Positions 31,069 to 40,169 of a stretch of DNA of 64,000 nucleotides are shown here, in pieces (position 1 is the stretch's first letter; each line of letters starts with the position of its first letter). Both the position numbers and the translations under genes were made by a program. Source of the DNA: Salinimonas chungwhensis DSM 16280. GTDB lineage: Bacteria; Pseudomonadota; Gammaproteobacteria; Enterobacterales; Alteromonadaceae. The DNA is taken from assembly GCF_000378185.1 (NCBI RefSeq), contig NZ_KB899379.1:106720-170719 (forward strand). The letters run 5' to 3'. The notes below the pieces were generated by a model, which saw only the letters and a list, made by a program, of their open reading frames with translations, made no database searches and was not told where the DNA came from.

Positions 31069-31719
31069 ATGTTTAGCAAATTATTTGGCCGTAAACCAGC
31101 AGCACCGGACAAACCCAAAGCGCCGGAGATTATGGGGCTTTATCTGGGCGGTTCGTTCGAACTGGACGAGCTGAAACTGAAAATGTTGATCCCCGGTTTA
31201 GTCATTGAATCCTGCACGCCATCTCAGCTTATTCAGGCTGTCGGCGATGCCCCGCTGGACTCAGGGGGAAATTTGCTGCGTTTTTACACAGATGATGAGG
31301 GCTTTTTACAGGTGGTCACCGATGGCGGACTGACTGAAAACCACATTACAGACGTTAAACTGTGGCATTTTTATGATACCAAAACCATTGGCAGTGATGC
31401 CCAATGGCAGGATTGCCTGGATAATCTCATCTCTCAGCCCACCTACGAACTGGAAGGCCATACCTACACACGGGTATGGGATGCGGTGGGCGATAACTCG
31501 CCGCCGGTGGCGGTGACCGAAACCACGTACGAACAGGACGGTGACGTCAGTAAAACCGACCAGTTCATGATGCTCTACGAGCGTCCGTTAGAAGATGACC
31601 GCTTCGAGTCATTGCTCGTTGCGGGCGAAGAAAAGATAGTGAATAACAATAAAGATCGTTGCCTGGTGATCAGCACAGGCTTTGACGTTTTACCTACCGA
31701 TATACAAATCAATGGCTAG
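31069..31719 (+). CDS. yjfK: DUF2491 family protein (YjfK-like)
   Basis: A 216-residue soluble protein with an N-terminal basic patch (FSKLFGRKPAAPDKPKAPE) followed by a mixed alpha/beta domain (LGGSFELDELKLKMLIPGL; RVWDAVGDNSPPVAVTE). DUF2491 proteins occur with PspA and DUF350 genes, and their role is unknown. The start is one base after the channel stop, suggesting coupled translation. Confidence 0.85.
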   Translation: MFSKLFGRKPAAPDKPKAPEIMGLYLGGSFELDELKLKMLIPGLVIESCTPSQLIQAVGDAPLDSGGNLLRFYTDDEGFLQVVTDGGLTENHITDVKLWHFYDTKTIGSDAQWQDCLDNLISQPTYELEGHTYTRVWDAVGDNSPPVAVTETTYEQDGDVSKTDQFMMLYERPLEDDRFESLLVAGEEKIVNNNKDRCLVISTGFDVLPTDIQING

Positions 31720-31729
31720 AGGATTAAGC

Positions 31730-32146
31730 ATGGATTCAATAATGGCGTCGCTGGCAGGGCTGGATAATTTTGCTCTGTACTTTTTACTCTCAATTATATT
31801 TCTGTTCATCTTTAAGTTTGTTTATGCACTGGTAACACCTCACGATGAGTGGAAACTGGTAAAAGAAGAGAAAAATGTCGCAGCAGCGGTGGGGTTTGGT
31901 GGTGCTATCGTAGGCTTTGCACTGGCCTTATCCGGTGCAGCAGCAAATTCTCTGTCAGTAATAGATTTTGCTATCTGGGGCATCGTCGCCATTATCGCTC
32001 AGTCGCTGGCATTTGCCCTGTTGCGGTTTACGTTTATGCCCCGCATTGCTGAGCGTATTAATAATAATGAAGTGTCAGCCGGTGTTATTCTGGCTGCAAT
32101 GTCTGTGGCTGTTGGTTTGCTTAACGCCGCCTGCATGACCTACTGA
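31730..32146 (+). CDS. yjfL: DUF350 membrane protein (YjfL-like)
   Basis: A 138-residue integral membrane protein with four predicted helices (about 14-34, 53-73, 80-105, 118-137), the DUF350 pattern. The start at 31730 is chosen because AGAGGA lies just upstream and because the longer frame overlaps yjfK. Function unknown. DUF350 proteins are regularly linked to glutathionylspermidine-synthase-like genes. Confidence 0.85.
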   Translation: MDSIMASLAGLDNFALYFLLSIIFLFIFKFVYALVTPHDEWKLVKEEKNVAAAVGFGGAIVGFALALSGAAANSLSVIDFAIWGIVAIIAQSLAFALLRFTFMPRIAERINNNEVSAGVILAAMSVAVGLLNAACMTY

Positions 32147-32161
32147 GCCTGCGAGGTAACG

Positions 32162-32776
32162 ATGTCTACGCAAAAACGCACAAAACAAATTAACCTTAGC
32201 CGGATGCGCAAATCTGTAGCGGTTAAACCGCTGGCAGTAGGTGTGGCCGGTATGTTTTTAAGCGCCTGTACCGATAACCGCCAGCAGGCTGATATTTACA
32301 CATCGGTAGAAGACTGCACCAGTGCTAATCCTGATGCCACGCAAGAATGTCAGGCGGCGTATCAGCAGGCGGTGGAAGAAGCAGCCCGCACCAGTCCTAA
32401 ATTTTCGACGGTTTCAGACTGTGAATATGAATTTGGTGATAATCAGTGCCGCCAGGTGTCCACCGACAACGGCAGCTTCTTTATGCCTTTCATGGCCGGA
32501 TACATGGTCAGTCAACTGCTGTCGCCCCGTTCTTACTATTCACAGCCCCTGTTTACCTCATCATCACGCTACTCGCCCTTTCGGTCACGCTGGGTGACTG
32601 CCGATGGGCACATTTTCAGCGGCGATGTAAGAAAGCGTAACTACCGGGTGAATTCGTCAACCTTTAAACCCAAACCCACAGTGTCACGCACCATCAGCCG
32701 TGGTGGTTTTGGCAGCTCGGTCAGAGCAAAATCCGCCTGGGGCAGTCGCTCTCGTTCCAGCGGCTGGGGTGGTTAA
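32162..32776 (+). CDS. yjfM: DUF1190 lipoprotein-like protein (YjfM-like)
   Basis: A 204-residue protein with a basic N-terminus, then a hydrophobic stretch ending in lipobox LSAC (about residue 36), then the DUF1190 pattern (YTSVEDCTSANPDATQECQ, FMAGYMVSQLL, RSRWVTADGHIFSGDVR). The C-terminus is rich in Ser, Arg and Gly. Probably anchored in the envelope. It sits 15 bp after yjfL and 5 bp before the ATP-grasp gene. Confidence 0.83.
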   Translation: MSTQKRTKQINLSRMRKSVAVKPLAVGVAGMFLSACTDNRQQADIYTSVEDCTSANPDATQECQAAYQQAVEEAARTSPKFSTVSDCEYEFGDNQCRQVSTDNGSFFMPFMAGYMVSQLLSPRSYYSQPLFTSSSRYSPFRSRWVTADGHIFSGDVRKRNYRVNSSTFKPKPTVSRTISRGGFGSSVRAKSAWGSRSRSSGWGG

Positions 32777-32781
32777 CCCTT

Positions 32782-33945
32782 TTGTTCCGCCACCGAATAG
32801 CGCCACGGCCAGACTGGCAGCAACAGGCGGCTGAGTTTGGCTTTCACTTCCATACCATGTATGGCGAGCCTTACTGGGATGAAAGTGCCTATTACCAGTT
32901 CAGCCTTGAGCAAATTGAGCAGGACATTGAGGCGCCCACTGCCGAATTGCATCAGATGTGTCTGGCCGCCACCGAACGTGTGGTGAACAGTGATGCGCTT
33001 CTGGCCCGGTTCAGCATTCCCGCGCCTTACTGGGGGTTGATTCGGACAGCATTTGCCCGGCGGGAGCCGTCTTTGTATTCGCGTCTCGATTTGGTTTATG
33101 ACGGCAAGCATCCGGTTAAGCTGCTGGAAAATAACGCCGATACACCGACCTCGCTGTATGAATCCGGCTTCTGGCAATGGCTGTGGTTGGAGCAAAATGT
33201 GGATAAGGGTGCGCTCCCCCGCCAGTCTGATCAGTTTAACTCTCTGCAGGAAAAGCTCATCCACCGTTTTGCCGATATTGCCCGGCAAAAACACCTTACT
33301 CAAATGCACTTTTCCTGCTGTAAGGATACTGATGAAGATCGCGGCACCGTACAATATCTGCAGGATTGTGCCGCCGAAGCCGGGTTAGATACTGATTTTG
33401 TCTTTATTGAAGATATTGGTCTGGCTGATACCGGTGTCTTTACCGATTTGCAGGATGCGCCTATCACTGACTGCTTTAAGCTTTATCCGTGGGAGTTTAT
33501 GCTGGCCGACCCATACGGCGAAGCACTGGTAGAGGCAGACGTAGACTGGATTGAACCTATCTGGAAAGCGATTATTTCCAACAAAGCTATCCTGCCTTTG
33601 CTGTGGCAGATGTTTCCCGGGCATCCCAACTTGCTGGAAGCCTACTTTGCCAACGACTGTCCGGCGCTATCTACCGGCAAATGGGTAAAAAAGCCGCTGT
33701 TCTCACGCGAAGGTGCAAATATCTCAATGATCGAAGACCAGCAGGAGAAAGCGTTATCTGACGGCCCCTATGGCGAAGAAGGATTTATTGTTCAGGCTTT
33801 TCATCCACTTCCACGATTTGAACGTAATTACACATTGATAGGAAGCTGGCTGGTGGATAATTTACCAGCTGGGATCTCTGTCAGAGAGGATTCGTCTTTA
33901 GTCACACAGGATTTGTCGCGGTATCTCCCGCATATAATTTTATGA
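32782..33945 (+). CDS. yjfC: Glutathionylspermidine synthase family ATP-grasp protein (YjfC-like)
   Basis: ATP-grasp ligase related to the synthetase half of GspS, expected to form an amide bond. The real substrate of the YjfC group is not established. Family stretches include GEPYWDESAYYQFSLEQIE, KLLENNADTPTSLYESGFWQW and KPLFSREGANISM (nucleotide-binding loop). The 387 residues lack the N-terminal amidase of E. coli GspS. The start is TTG: E. coli YjfC also begins with a short L/F-R-H stretch, which aligns here. It overlaps the rhomboid gene by 4 bp. Confidence 0.9.
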   Translation: MFRHRIAPRPDWQQQAAEFGFHFHTMYGEPYWDESAYYQFSLEQIEQDIEAPTAELHQMCLAATERVVNSDALLARFSIPAPYWGLIRTAFARREPSLYSRLDLVYDGKHPVKLLENNADTPTSLYESGFWQWLWLEQNVDKGALPRQSDQFNSLQEKLIHRFADIARQKHLTQMHFSCCKDTDEDRGTVQYLQDCAAEAGLDTDFVFIEDIGLADTGVFTDLQDAPITDCFKLYPWEFMLADPYGEALVEADVDWIEPIWKAIISNKAILPLLWQMFPGHPNLLEAYFANDCPALSTGKWVKKPLFSREGANISMIEDQQEKALSDGPYGEEGFIVQAFHPLPRFERNYTLIGSWLVDNLPAGISVREDSSLVTQDLSRYLPHIIL

Positions 33946-34502
33946 GCCAATTACCCAGACTACGTTCACAATTTCGCCTCATCGCCATCGTTGGCGCTGT
34001 GTTAATTCTGCTTGAGATTATCAATCTCATTACCCTAAACAGTTTAATCAGCCTGGGCCTTGAGCCGCGCAGCTTACCCTCGCTGTGGAACATAATTACG
34101 GCACCGTGGGTGCATCAGACACCGGCGCACCTGATTGCCAATCTGCTGCCGCTGTTGCTGTTTATCTGGCTGACCCTGCAGTGGGGCAACAAAACTTTCG
34201 TAAAGGTTACCCTGACGGTATTTGTGGTTGCCGGACTTGGCGTGTGGCTGTTTGGTCGCTCGGCGATTCATCTTGGTGCCAGCGGCATGGTATATGGGTA
34301 CTTCGGCTTTTTGCTGTGGGCAGGATTCAAGACCAAAAAAATCCCGTATATGATCATTTCCGTGTTAGTGGCGATTGTCTATGGGGGGTTAATTTTAGGT
34401 GTGCTTCCGGGGCGCGAATTTGTGTCCTATGAATATCATCTGTTTGGATTCCTGGCCGGTTTACTGGCTGCATGGCGCTGGGGTGCCACCAGCACCGTGT
34501 AA
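33942..34502 (+). CDS. Rhomboid family intramembrane serine protease
   Basis: Six-helix membrane protease. The catalytic serine is Ser114 in GASGMVYGYFG and the histidine is His166 in SYEYHLFGF. The HxxxN motif of helix 2 (HLIAN, about residues 63-67) is also present. Length 186 is compact. Its ATG overlaps the yjfC stop (ATGA), so it is translated with the yjf module. A link to cleaving a membrane protein of that module is inference. Confidence 0.9.
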   Translation: MSQLPRLRSQFRLIAIVGAVLILLEIINLITLNSLISLGLEPRSLPSLWNIITAPWVHQTPAHLIANLLPLLLFIWLTLQWGNKTFVKVTLTVFVVAGLGVWLFGRSAIHLGASGMVYGYFGFLLWAGFKTKKIPYMIISVLVAIVYGGLILGVLPGREFVSYEYHLFGFLAGLLAAWRWGATSTV

Positions 34503-34644
34503 TGCGCTGTGTCTTATCACTGCTGACTTAATCTCCATAAAATTCAGTATCTTCACAAATTGATACAGAAAAAGTGTGTTGCAGACGTTGGCAGTGACCA
34601 TCAGACTCTTATAATGCAGTTAAGATAAGTGATATGAAGTATTC

Positions 34645-35352
34645 ATGACCTCCACCAACCAATCGGCTCAAAAACAGAACCAGGGCTTTTTCGGCAACCT
34701 GGCGTTTAATATTATTATTCCTGTGGTCATCATGAGCTATACCAGTTCGGATGACCTCCTAGGCCCTGCCTGGAGCATTGTGGCAGCGCTGGTGTTTCCT
34801 ATTGGCTATGGGCTATGGGACTTAAAACAATCTGGTAAAGTGAATGGCTTTTCGGTGCTGGGCATCATCAGTGTTCTGCTGACCGGCGGCATCAGCCTGT
34901 TAAAGCTACCCGCTGAATATATTGCAATTAAAGAGGCAGCGATACCGGCACTTATTGGTATTGCGGTGCTGGTAACACAATATACTAAAAAGCCGCTGGT
35001 TAAGATGCTTATTCTGAACGATCAGATTATCAACTGGAATGCACTTAACGATGCCCTTGAGCGTACCGGCAAAGAGCAAGAGTTTCGCCGCAAGGTAGCA
35101 AATAGTTCCTACATTGTTGCCACCTCATTTTTTGTCTCCTCGGCACTTAACTATATTCTGGCAAAGGTTATTCTGGTCAGCGAGCCTGGCACAACGGCTT
35201 ATACAGAAGAGCTGGGGCGTATGACAGCGCTAAGCTATCCGGTAATTGTCATTCCCAGCATGATTTTGCTGGTCACCGCGCTGTGGTACCTGTTCAACCA
35301 GATTGGCAAAATCACCGGTGAGGACCTGGATAACTTCCTGAATCATCAGTAA
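34645..35352 (+). CDS. VC0807 family membrane protein
   Basis: A 235-residue integral membrane protein with about five to six predicted helices (first about 18-32, last about 205-222), of the type annotated as VC0807 family. No function is known. Stretches such as PIGYGLWDLKQSGKVNGFSV and the hydrophilic NDQIINWNALNDALERTG loop are visible. It stands alone, 142 bp after the rhomboid gene. Confidence 0.65.
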   Translation: MTSTNQSAQKQNQGFFGNLAFNIIIPVVIMSYTSSDDLLGPAWSIVAALVFPIGYGLWDLKQSGKVNGFSVLGIISVLLTGGISLLKLPAEYIAIKEAAIPALIGIAVLVTQYTKKPLVKMLILNDQIINWNALNDALERTGKEQEFRRKVANSSYIVATSFFVSSALNYILAKVILVSEPGTTAYTEELGRMTALSYPVIVIPSMILLVTALWYLFNQIGKITGEDLDNFLNHQ

Positions 35353-35522
35353 GCCTGTACTAACGGCGTTATCAGAAGATAACGTCGCCCTCCCCAGCCT
35401 CTTGTGCTTTCAATGTTACCAAATGGCATAAGCTTGACACATGGTGTCTGCAATATCGTTGAGGCGAGGATGATAATGGTCGCTGACCACGATGAGATTC
35501 GACGTGATTAGCTGTGGGTAGG

Positions 35523-35546
35523 CGCAAACGCAAACGCAAACGCAAA
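35523..35546. repeat. Short tandem repeat (CGCAAA)4
   Basis: Four perfect 6-bp units just beyond the alkaline phosphatase terminator. No function is evident. Confidence 0.8.
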
Positions 35547-35574
35547 AATAATACGGGGGCCTGAATGCCCCCGT
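35545..35574 (-). terminator. Terminator after alkaline phosphatase gene
   Basis: Perfect 8-bp stem ACGGGGGC/GCCCCCGT with a 6-nt loop. TATTATTTTTG follows on the minus strand. Confidence 0.85.
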
Positions 35575-35587
35575 CGGTTACGAGTTG

Positions 35588-37012
35588 TTACTCGCAATGA
35601 AAGTCTTCGTGAAAATCACAGTCATCTTCAGCCGGCATTGCCACCGGCGTATCTGTTGTTTTCATGTTGCCGGTAGATTCGGTCACAAAGGCTTTCATGC
35701 GATGGGCAATATCTGTGTTATCCATTTGGCCTACAAACGCGTGACTCCCCGCGCCGAAGGAAAACACTTCAACATCTACGCCAGTGTGACCGGATGTGGT
35801 CCAGCCAGTATTACTCTTCATATCCAGAAATTTCTTAAGGGTAACTTCACGGTCGGCGGCTTTATCCTGCTCCAATACCTTGTTCAGCATGTTGTGATCA
35901 TCCTCGGTAAAAGCAAAACCAAACTGCTGACTGATATAAGCAAGCGGCTGGTCCATGTCCGGAATATTACGCGCCACCGTACTTACTGACGACTTCATAT
36001 CTTTTAGAAATTCAGGCGCCCAGCGATAATCACCTTTGGCACCAATGGTCAGCCCGCCGGTGCTGTGATCGGCAGTGAGTACGACCAGGGTGTCAGGATT
36101 ATTTTTAACATAGGTTTTCAGATAGCTGATCGTTGCGGCCAGATCATCCATTTCCGCCATGGCCGAACCGATGTCATTCGCATGACCAGCCCAGTCGACC
36201 TGACTGGCCTCAACCAACAAGAAAAATCCTTCGGGGTTTTCCAGGTGCTTAATTGCATGCTCGGTAAGGTAGGATAAACGGTGTGCGCGCTTATCATCCA
36301 GCGCTGGCGGCAGGCCTACCGGGGCAAATAAACCCAGTACGTCAGAGCCCGCCGGTATTGTAGCCAGTTTATTGTAGCTATCGACATACTGATAATCAGC
36401 ATCGATAAATTCAGCAACCAGATCACGGTCGTCCCGTTCGAAATATTGGGTGCCTCCGCCCAACATAACATCAGCGACAATTTCACCATTTATGCGATCA
36501 TCAAAAAAGCTATCGGCAAGGGCGTTGTAGTTTTTACGGCTTTCATTGTGAGCAATATAAGAGGCCGGTGTCGCATGGTTAATCTGGGAAGTGACCGCCA
36601 CACCGGTCCGCATGCCCTGCTTCTTAGCCAACTGCAGCACAGACTCAACCCTGACCTTATTATGGTCTACACCTATAGCACCATTATACGATTTTGCGCC
36701 GCTGGCAAGTGCGGTGGCTGATGCCGCAGAATCTGTTACATAGCCGGAGACATGATGCGGATAGGTCGAGGCGTTGCCCGTCAGGATATCATCGAACACG
36801 ACGGTTTCGACCTGCGGGGTAGACGGATCATCCATAAAATTACGATAGGCTGTGGTATAGGCGGGGCCCATGCCGTCGGCTACCACCATGATAATATTCT
36901 TAGGGGTGCTCACCCTGGCTTCTGTCTGCTTGCCAGATGGCTGCGCGACAGACATACATCCGGTCAGCGCCACGGCGCTCGCCAGAGACAAAAGAGATAC
37001 TCGTTTAAACAT
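35588..37012 (-). CDS. Alkaline phosphatase (PhoA superfamily lipoprotein)
   Basis: Releases phosphate from monoesters in the periplasm or at the cell surface. The signal ends in lipobox LTGC (Cys19). The zinc/magnesium site begins VVADGMGP (Asp46), and the nucleophile is Ser95 in VTDSAASATALASG. Other metal-binding stretches are VDWAGHAND, TADHSTGGL and SGHTGVDVEVF. Length 474. The C-terminus holds two cysteines (DCDFHEDFHC) that may form a disulfide or bind metal. It is a single-gene unit. Confidence 0.94.
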   Translation of the reverse strand: MFKRVSLLSLASAVALTGCMSVAQPSGKQTEARVSTPKNIIMVVADGMGPAYTTAYRNFMDDPSTPQVETVVFDDILTGNASTYPHHVSGYVTDSAASATALASGAKSYNGAIGVDHNKVRVESVLQLAKKQGMRTGVAVTSQINHATPASYIAHNESRKNYNALADSFFDDRINGEIVADVMLGGGTQYFERDDRDLVAEFIDADYQYVDSYNKLATIPAGSDVLGLFAPVGLPPALDDKRAHRLSYLTEHAIKHLENPEGFFLLVEASQVDWAGHANDIGSAMAEMDDLAATISYLKTYVKNNPDTLVVLTADHSTGGLTIGAKGDYRWAPEFLKDMKSSVSTVARNIPDMDQPLAYISQQFGFAFTEDDHNMLNKVLEQDKAADREVTLKKFLDMKSNTGWTTSGHTGVDVEVFSFGAGSHAFVGQMDNTDIAHRMKAFVTESTGNMKTTDTPVAMPAEDDCDFHEDFHCE

Positions 37013-37114
37013 GCTGTAGTTCCATCAAAAAAGTCTGCGTAAATTGTAAAGCACCGCCTCAGCAGTCACCAAAGAATTTGCTGTAAGTGACTTATTTTCA
37101 ACGATGTATACCCG

Positions 37115-38068
37115 TCAGGGTGCATCTTGCGACAATTGCCGTAGCCGTTGCAAGGCCACTTCCACCAGCATGTCAGGCTGAAACTTGGAAATAAACCGGT
37201 TACAACCAACCTTCTGTACCATCGCCTCATTAAAACTGCCACTTAGCGAGGTATTCAGGGCGATGAACAAATCTTCCATCCGCGGATCGGCGCGCACCTC
37301 AGCGGTGAGTCTGTACCCGTCCATTTCAGGCATTTCGGCATCAGTGTACATCAGTAATATTTCATCATTAATACAGCGGCCCTCATCGGCCCATTTTTTC
37401 AACAGGGCCAGCGCGTCCGCGCCGTTGCGACTTTCAATAATTTGCATACCAACCTGCCCTAAGGTATCTCTTACCTGTTTGCGGGCTGTGCCTGAGTCGT
37501 CCACCACCAGCACTGTATGGCCTCTTAGCCGTTTAACATCTGTTTCAGCCAGCAGCGCATCAGAAATGGTGGCGTCGTATTCAATGATCTCAGCCAGCAC
37601 CTTTTCCACATCGATGATTTCAACCAACTCATTTCGATCATCTATATTCATTTGCGTGATGGCGGTCAGATAGTTTGCTTTACCGATAGAGCGTGGCGGT
37701 GGCTCAATATCCTGCCAGGACGTATTTACGATGCTCAGCACTTCGCCAATTAAAAACCCCTGCACGCTGCGATTATATTCAGTAATAATGACATTACACG
37801 GGTAGTCGCCGTCGTTTTTGGGGCGCATTTTTATGGCCTGCCGCAAATCGATGATCGGGATGGTGGAACCGCGGTAAGTGGTCACTCCACGTAAGTTACC
37901 ATGGGCGCCGGGCAAGGTGTTCAGCGGGGGAACCTGAATGACTTCTCTGACTTTAAAAACATTCATGGCAAACGCATGGCGCGACCCAAGCCTGAACATC
38001 AACAGCTCCAGGCGGTTCTCGCCAACCAATTTTGTGCGCTGATCTACTGACGCTAAAACATTACTCAT
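37115..38068 (-). CDS. cheV: Chemotaxis coupling protein CheV
   Basis: CheW-like domain (about residues 15-165; GVTTYRGSTIPIIDLRQAI) fused to a receiver domain (about 184-310). Receiver residues are Asp190/Asp191 (VVDDS), phosphoacceptor Asp243 (YTDAEMPEMDG) and Lys in FISKFQP. CheV links receptors to CheA and tunes adaptation. Length 317 is normal. No other chemotaxis genes are nearby. Confidence 0.95.
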   Translation of the reverse strand: MSNVLASVDQRTKLVGENRLELLMFRLGSRHAFAMNVFKVREVIQVPPLNTLPGAHGNLRGVTTYRGSTIPIIDLRQAIKMRPKNDGDYPCNVIITEYNRSVQGFLIGEVLSIVNTSWQDIEPPPRSIGKANYLTAITQMNIDDRNELVEIIDVEKVLAEIIEYDATISDALLAETDVKRLRGHTVLVVDDSGTARKQVRDTLGQVGMQIIESRNGADALALLKKWADEGRCINDEILLMYTDAEMPEMDGYRLTAEVRADPRMEDLFIALNTSLSGSFNEAMVQKVGCNRFISKFQPDMLVEVALQRLRQLSQDAP

Positions 38069-38330
38069 AATCTGATACTTCCGGCTTCGATGAGATGGTT
38101 ATAGATAATTTCGCAGTAAAATACAATTTACCAATGGTCGAATATGCCTCCTGCCTTGCATCTTCAGATGTTTGCTTGAACACCCCTGCATTCACAAGAT
38201 AAATGGCGACAATCCAAATTATATATTTACGTTATCTTAAAAACCCGCCTAGGATAAAACTGACCTTACAAAATTTGTTGCCGCACAACGGCCAGCAAGA
38301 ACCCTACAAATAAAATAATGGAGAACGAGC

Positions 38331-39926
38331 ATGTCGCAATACCAACAAGATATCGACGCCATCGCAACGTTAAAATCAACGCAAAAAGGCACATGGGATA
38401 GTATCAGCCCCGAATACGCCGCGCGAATGAAAGCGCAGAACCGGTTTAAAACAGGTTTGGACATTGCCCGCTATACAGCCGCTATCATGCGTCAGGATAT
38501 GGCCGATTATGATGCCGACAGTGCTCAGTACACGCAGTCTTTAGGCTGCTGGCATGGGTTTGTTGGTCAGCAAAAGATGCTGGCGATTAAAAAACACCAT
38601 GGCAACACCAGCAAACGCTATCTGTACCTTTCCGGCTGGATGGTTGCAGCCCTGCGCTCTGAATTTGGTCCGCTGCCTGATCAGTCCATGCACGAAAAAA
38701 CATCGGTACCGGCATTAATTGAGGAATTATACACATTTCTTCGCCAGGCTGATGCACAGGCGCTGGGCAAGCTTTTCCAGCAGTTAGATGATGCCAAAGA
38801 TAAAGGCCAGGATACTACCGACATTCAGTCCCAGATTGATAATTTTGAATCCCATGTGGTACCGATTATTGCTGATATTGATGCCGGTTTTGGTAACGAG
38901 GAAGCAACGTATTTGCTGGCCAAAAAGATGATCGAAGCCGGTGCCTGCTGTATTCAGATTGAAAACCAGGTGTCAGATGCCAAGCAGTGTGGTCACCAGG
39001 ACGGCAAAGTCACTGTTCCCCACGAAGATTTTCTGGCCAAAATCAATGCTGTGCGTTATGCATTTCTTGAGCTGGGGGTGGACGATGGTGTTATTGTGGC
39101 ACGTACTGACTCACTGGGTGCAGGCCTTACCCAGAAAATCCCGGTTTCACAGCAGCCAGGTGACCTGGCATCGCAATACAATGCGTATCTTGATTCAACC
39201 GATGTTAATGATGCCAGCGACTTAAATGATGGCGATATGGTCATCAAGCAGGATGGAAAACTGGTTAAGCCTACCCGTTTGCCGAATGGTCTGTTTCGCT
39301 TTAAACCGGATACGGGTGTGGATCGTGTGGTACTTGATTGTATTACGTCGCTTCAAAATGGGGCTGACTTGCTGTGGATTGAGACAGAAAAACCTCACGT
39401 GGGCCAGATTGCCGATATGGTGAACCGAATCCGCGAAGTAGTACCCGATGCCAAGCTGGTTTACAACAACTCGCCGTCATTCAACTGGACACTTAATTTC
39501 CGTCAACAGGTGTTTGATCAATGGCAGCAGGAAGGTAAGGACGTATCAGCGTATAATCGCGACAGCCTGATGTCTTCCGAGTATGACGATTCGGCGCTGG
39601 CAAGCGAAGCCGACCAGAAAATCCAGAGCTTCCAGCGCGACGCAGCCCGCGAAGCCGGTATTTTCCACCACCTGATTACATTGCCAACCTACCATACCGC
39701 TGCGCTGTCTACTGACAACCTGGCAAAAGGCTACTTCGGCGATGAAGGCATGCTGGCTTACGTTAAAGGTGTGCAGCGCAAAGAAATCCGCGAAGGGCTG
39801 GCCTGTGTTAAACACCAGGCGATGGCGGGCTCAGATCTGGGGGATACACACAAGGAATACTTCTCAGGTGAAGCTGCGCTTAAAGCTTCCGGTGAAGACA
39901 ATACCATGAACCAGTTTGATGTCTGA
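38331..39926 (+). CDS. aceA: Isocitrate lyase
   Basis: Splits isocitrate into glyoxylate and succinate in the glyoxylate shunt, needed for growth on acetate and fatty acids. The catalytic cysteine is Cys220 in DAKQCGHQDGKV, with metal-binding DIDAGFGN nearby. Length 531 marks the longer isocitrate lyase subfamily of Pseudomonas and marine gammaproteobacteria, not the 434-residue E. coli type. It has a good GGAGA ribosome site and its own terminator, and is divergent from cheV. Confidence 0.95.
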   Translation: MSQYQQDIDAIATLKSTQKGTWDSISPEYAARMKAQNRFKTGLDIARYTAAIMRQDMADYDADSAQYTQSLGCWHGFVGQQKMLAIKKHHGNTSKRYLYLSGWMVAALRSEFGPLPDQSMHEKTSVPALIEELYTFLRQADAQALGKLFQQLDDAKDKGQDTTDIQSQIDNFESHVVPIIADIDAGFGNEEATYLLAKKMIEAGACCIQIENQVSDAKQCGHQDGKVTVPHEDFLAKINAVRYAFLELGVDDGVIVARTDSLGAGLTQKIPVSQQPGDLASQYNAYLDSTDVNDASDLNDGDMVIKQDGKLVKPTRLPNGLFRFKPDTGVDRVVLDCITSLQNGADLLWIETEKPHVGQIADMVNRIREVVPDAKLVYNNSPSFNWTLNFRQQVFDQWQQEGKDVSAYNRDSLMSSEYDDSALASEADQKIQSFQRDAAREAGIFHHLITLPTYHTAALSTDNLAKGYFGDEGMLAYVKGVQRKEIREGLACVKHQAMAGSDLGDTHKEYFSGEAALKASGEDNTMNQFDV

Positions 39927-39956
39927 GGGACAATAGGTCACTGGCATTTCCCAACC

Positions 39957-39980
39957 AGGCTCCTTTAAGGAGCCTTTTTT
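39957..39980 (+). terminator. Terminator after aceA
   Basis: AGGCTCCT-TTA-AGGAGCCT stem followed by six T in total. Confidence 0.88.
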
Positions 39981-40169
39981 ATTGCAGACTTGCCGCGGCT
40001 ATTCTCCCCGGCCCGTCAGCCTTTCCCACAGGGCTCTGTAAACCAGTCCAATATTCCCTCAACCCGGTTAATGCTACATGCAGTTATAAGACTAAATGAC
40101 TATCTGACAAGCGCTTCCATTATCTTTATACTCAGCCTTTACATTTTGTTGTCACAAGGCATTTATAGA

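Noticed and set aside
34588-34607. TTGGCAGTGACCATCAG as a sigma-54 site before the VC0807-family gene
   Set aside because: No GC at the -12 position.
35364-35387. Hairpin GGCGTTATC-AGAA-GATAACGTC after the VC0807-family gene
   Set aside because: A good stem but no T-run on either strand, so it is not called a terminator.
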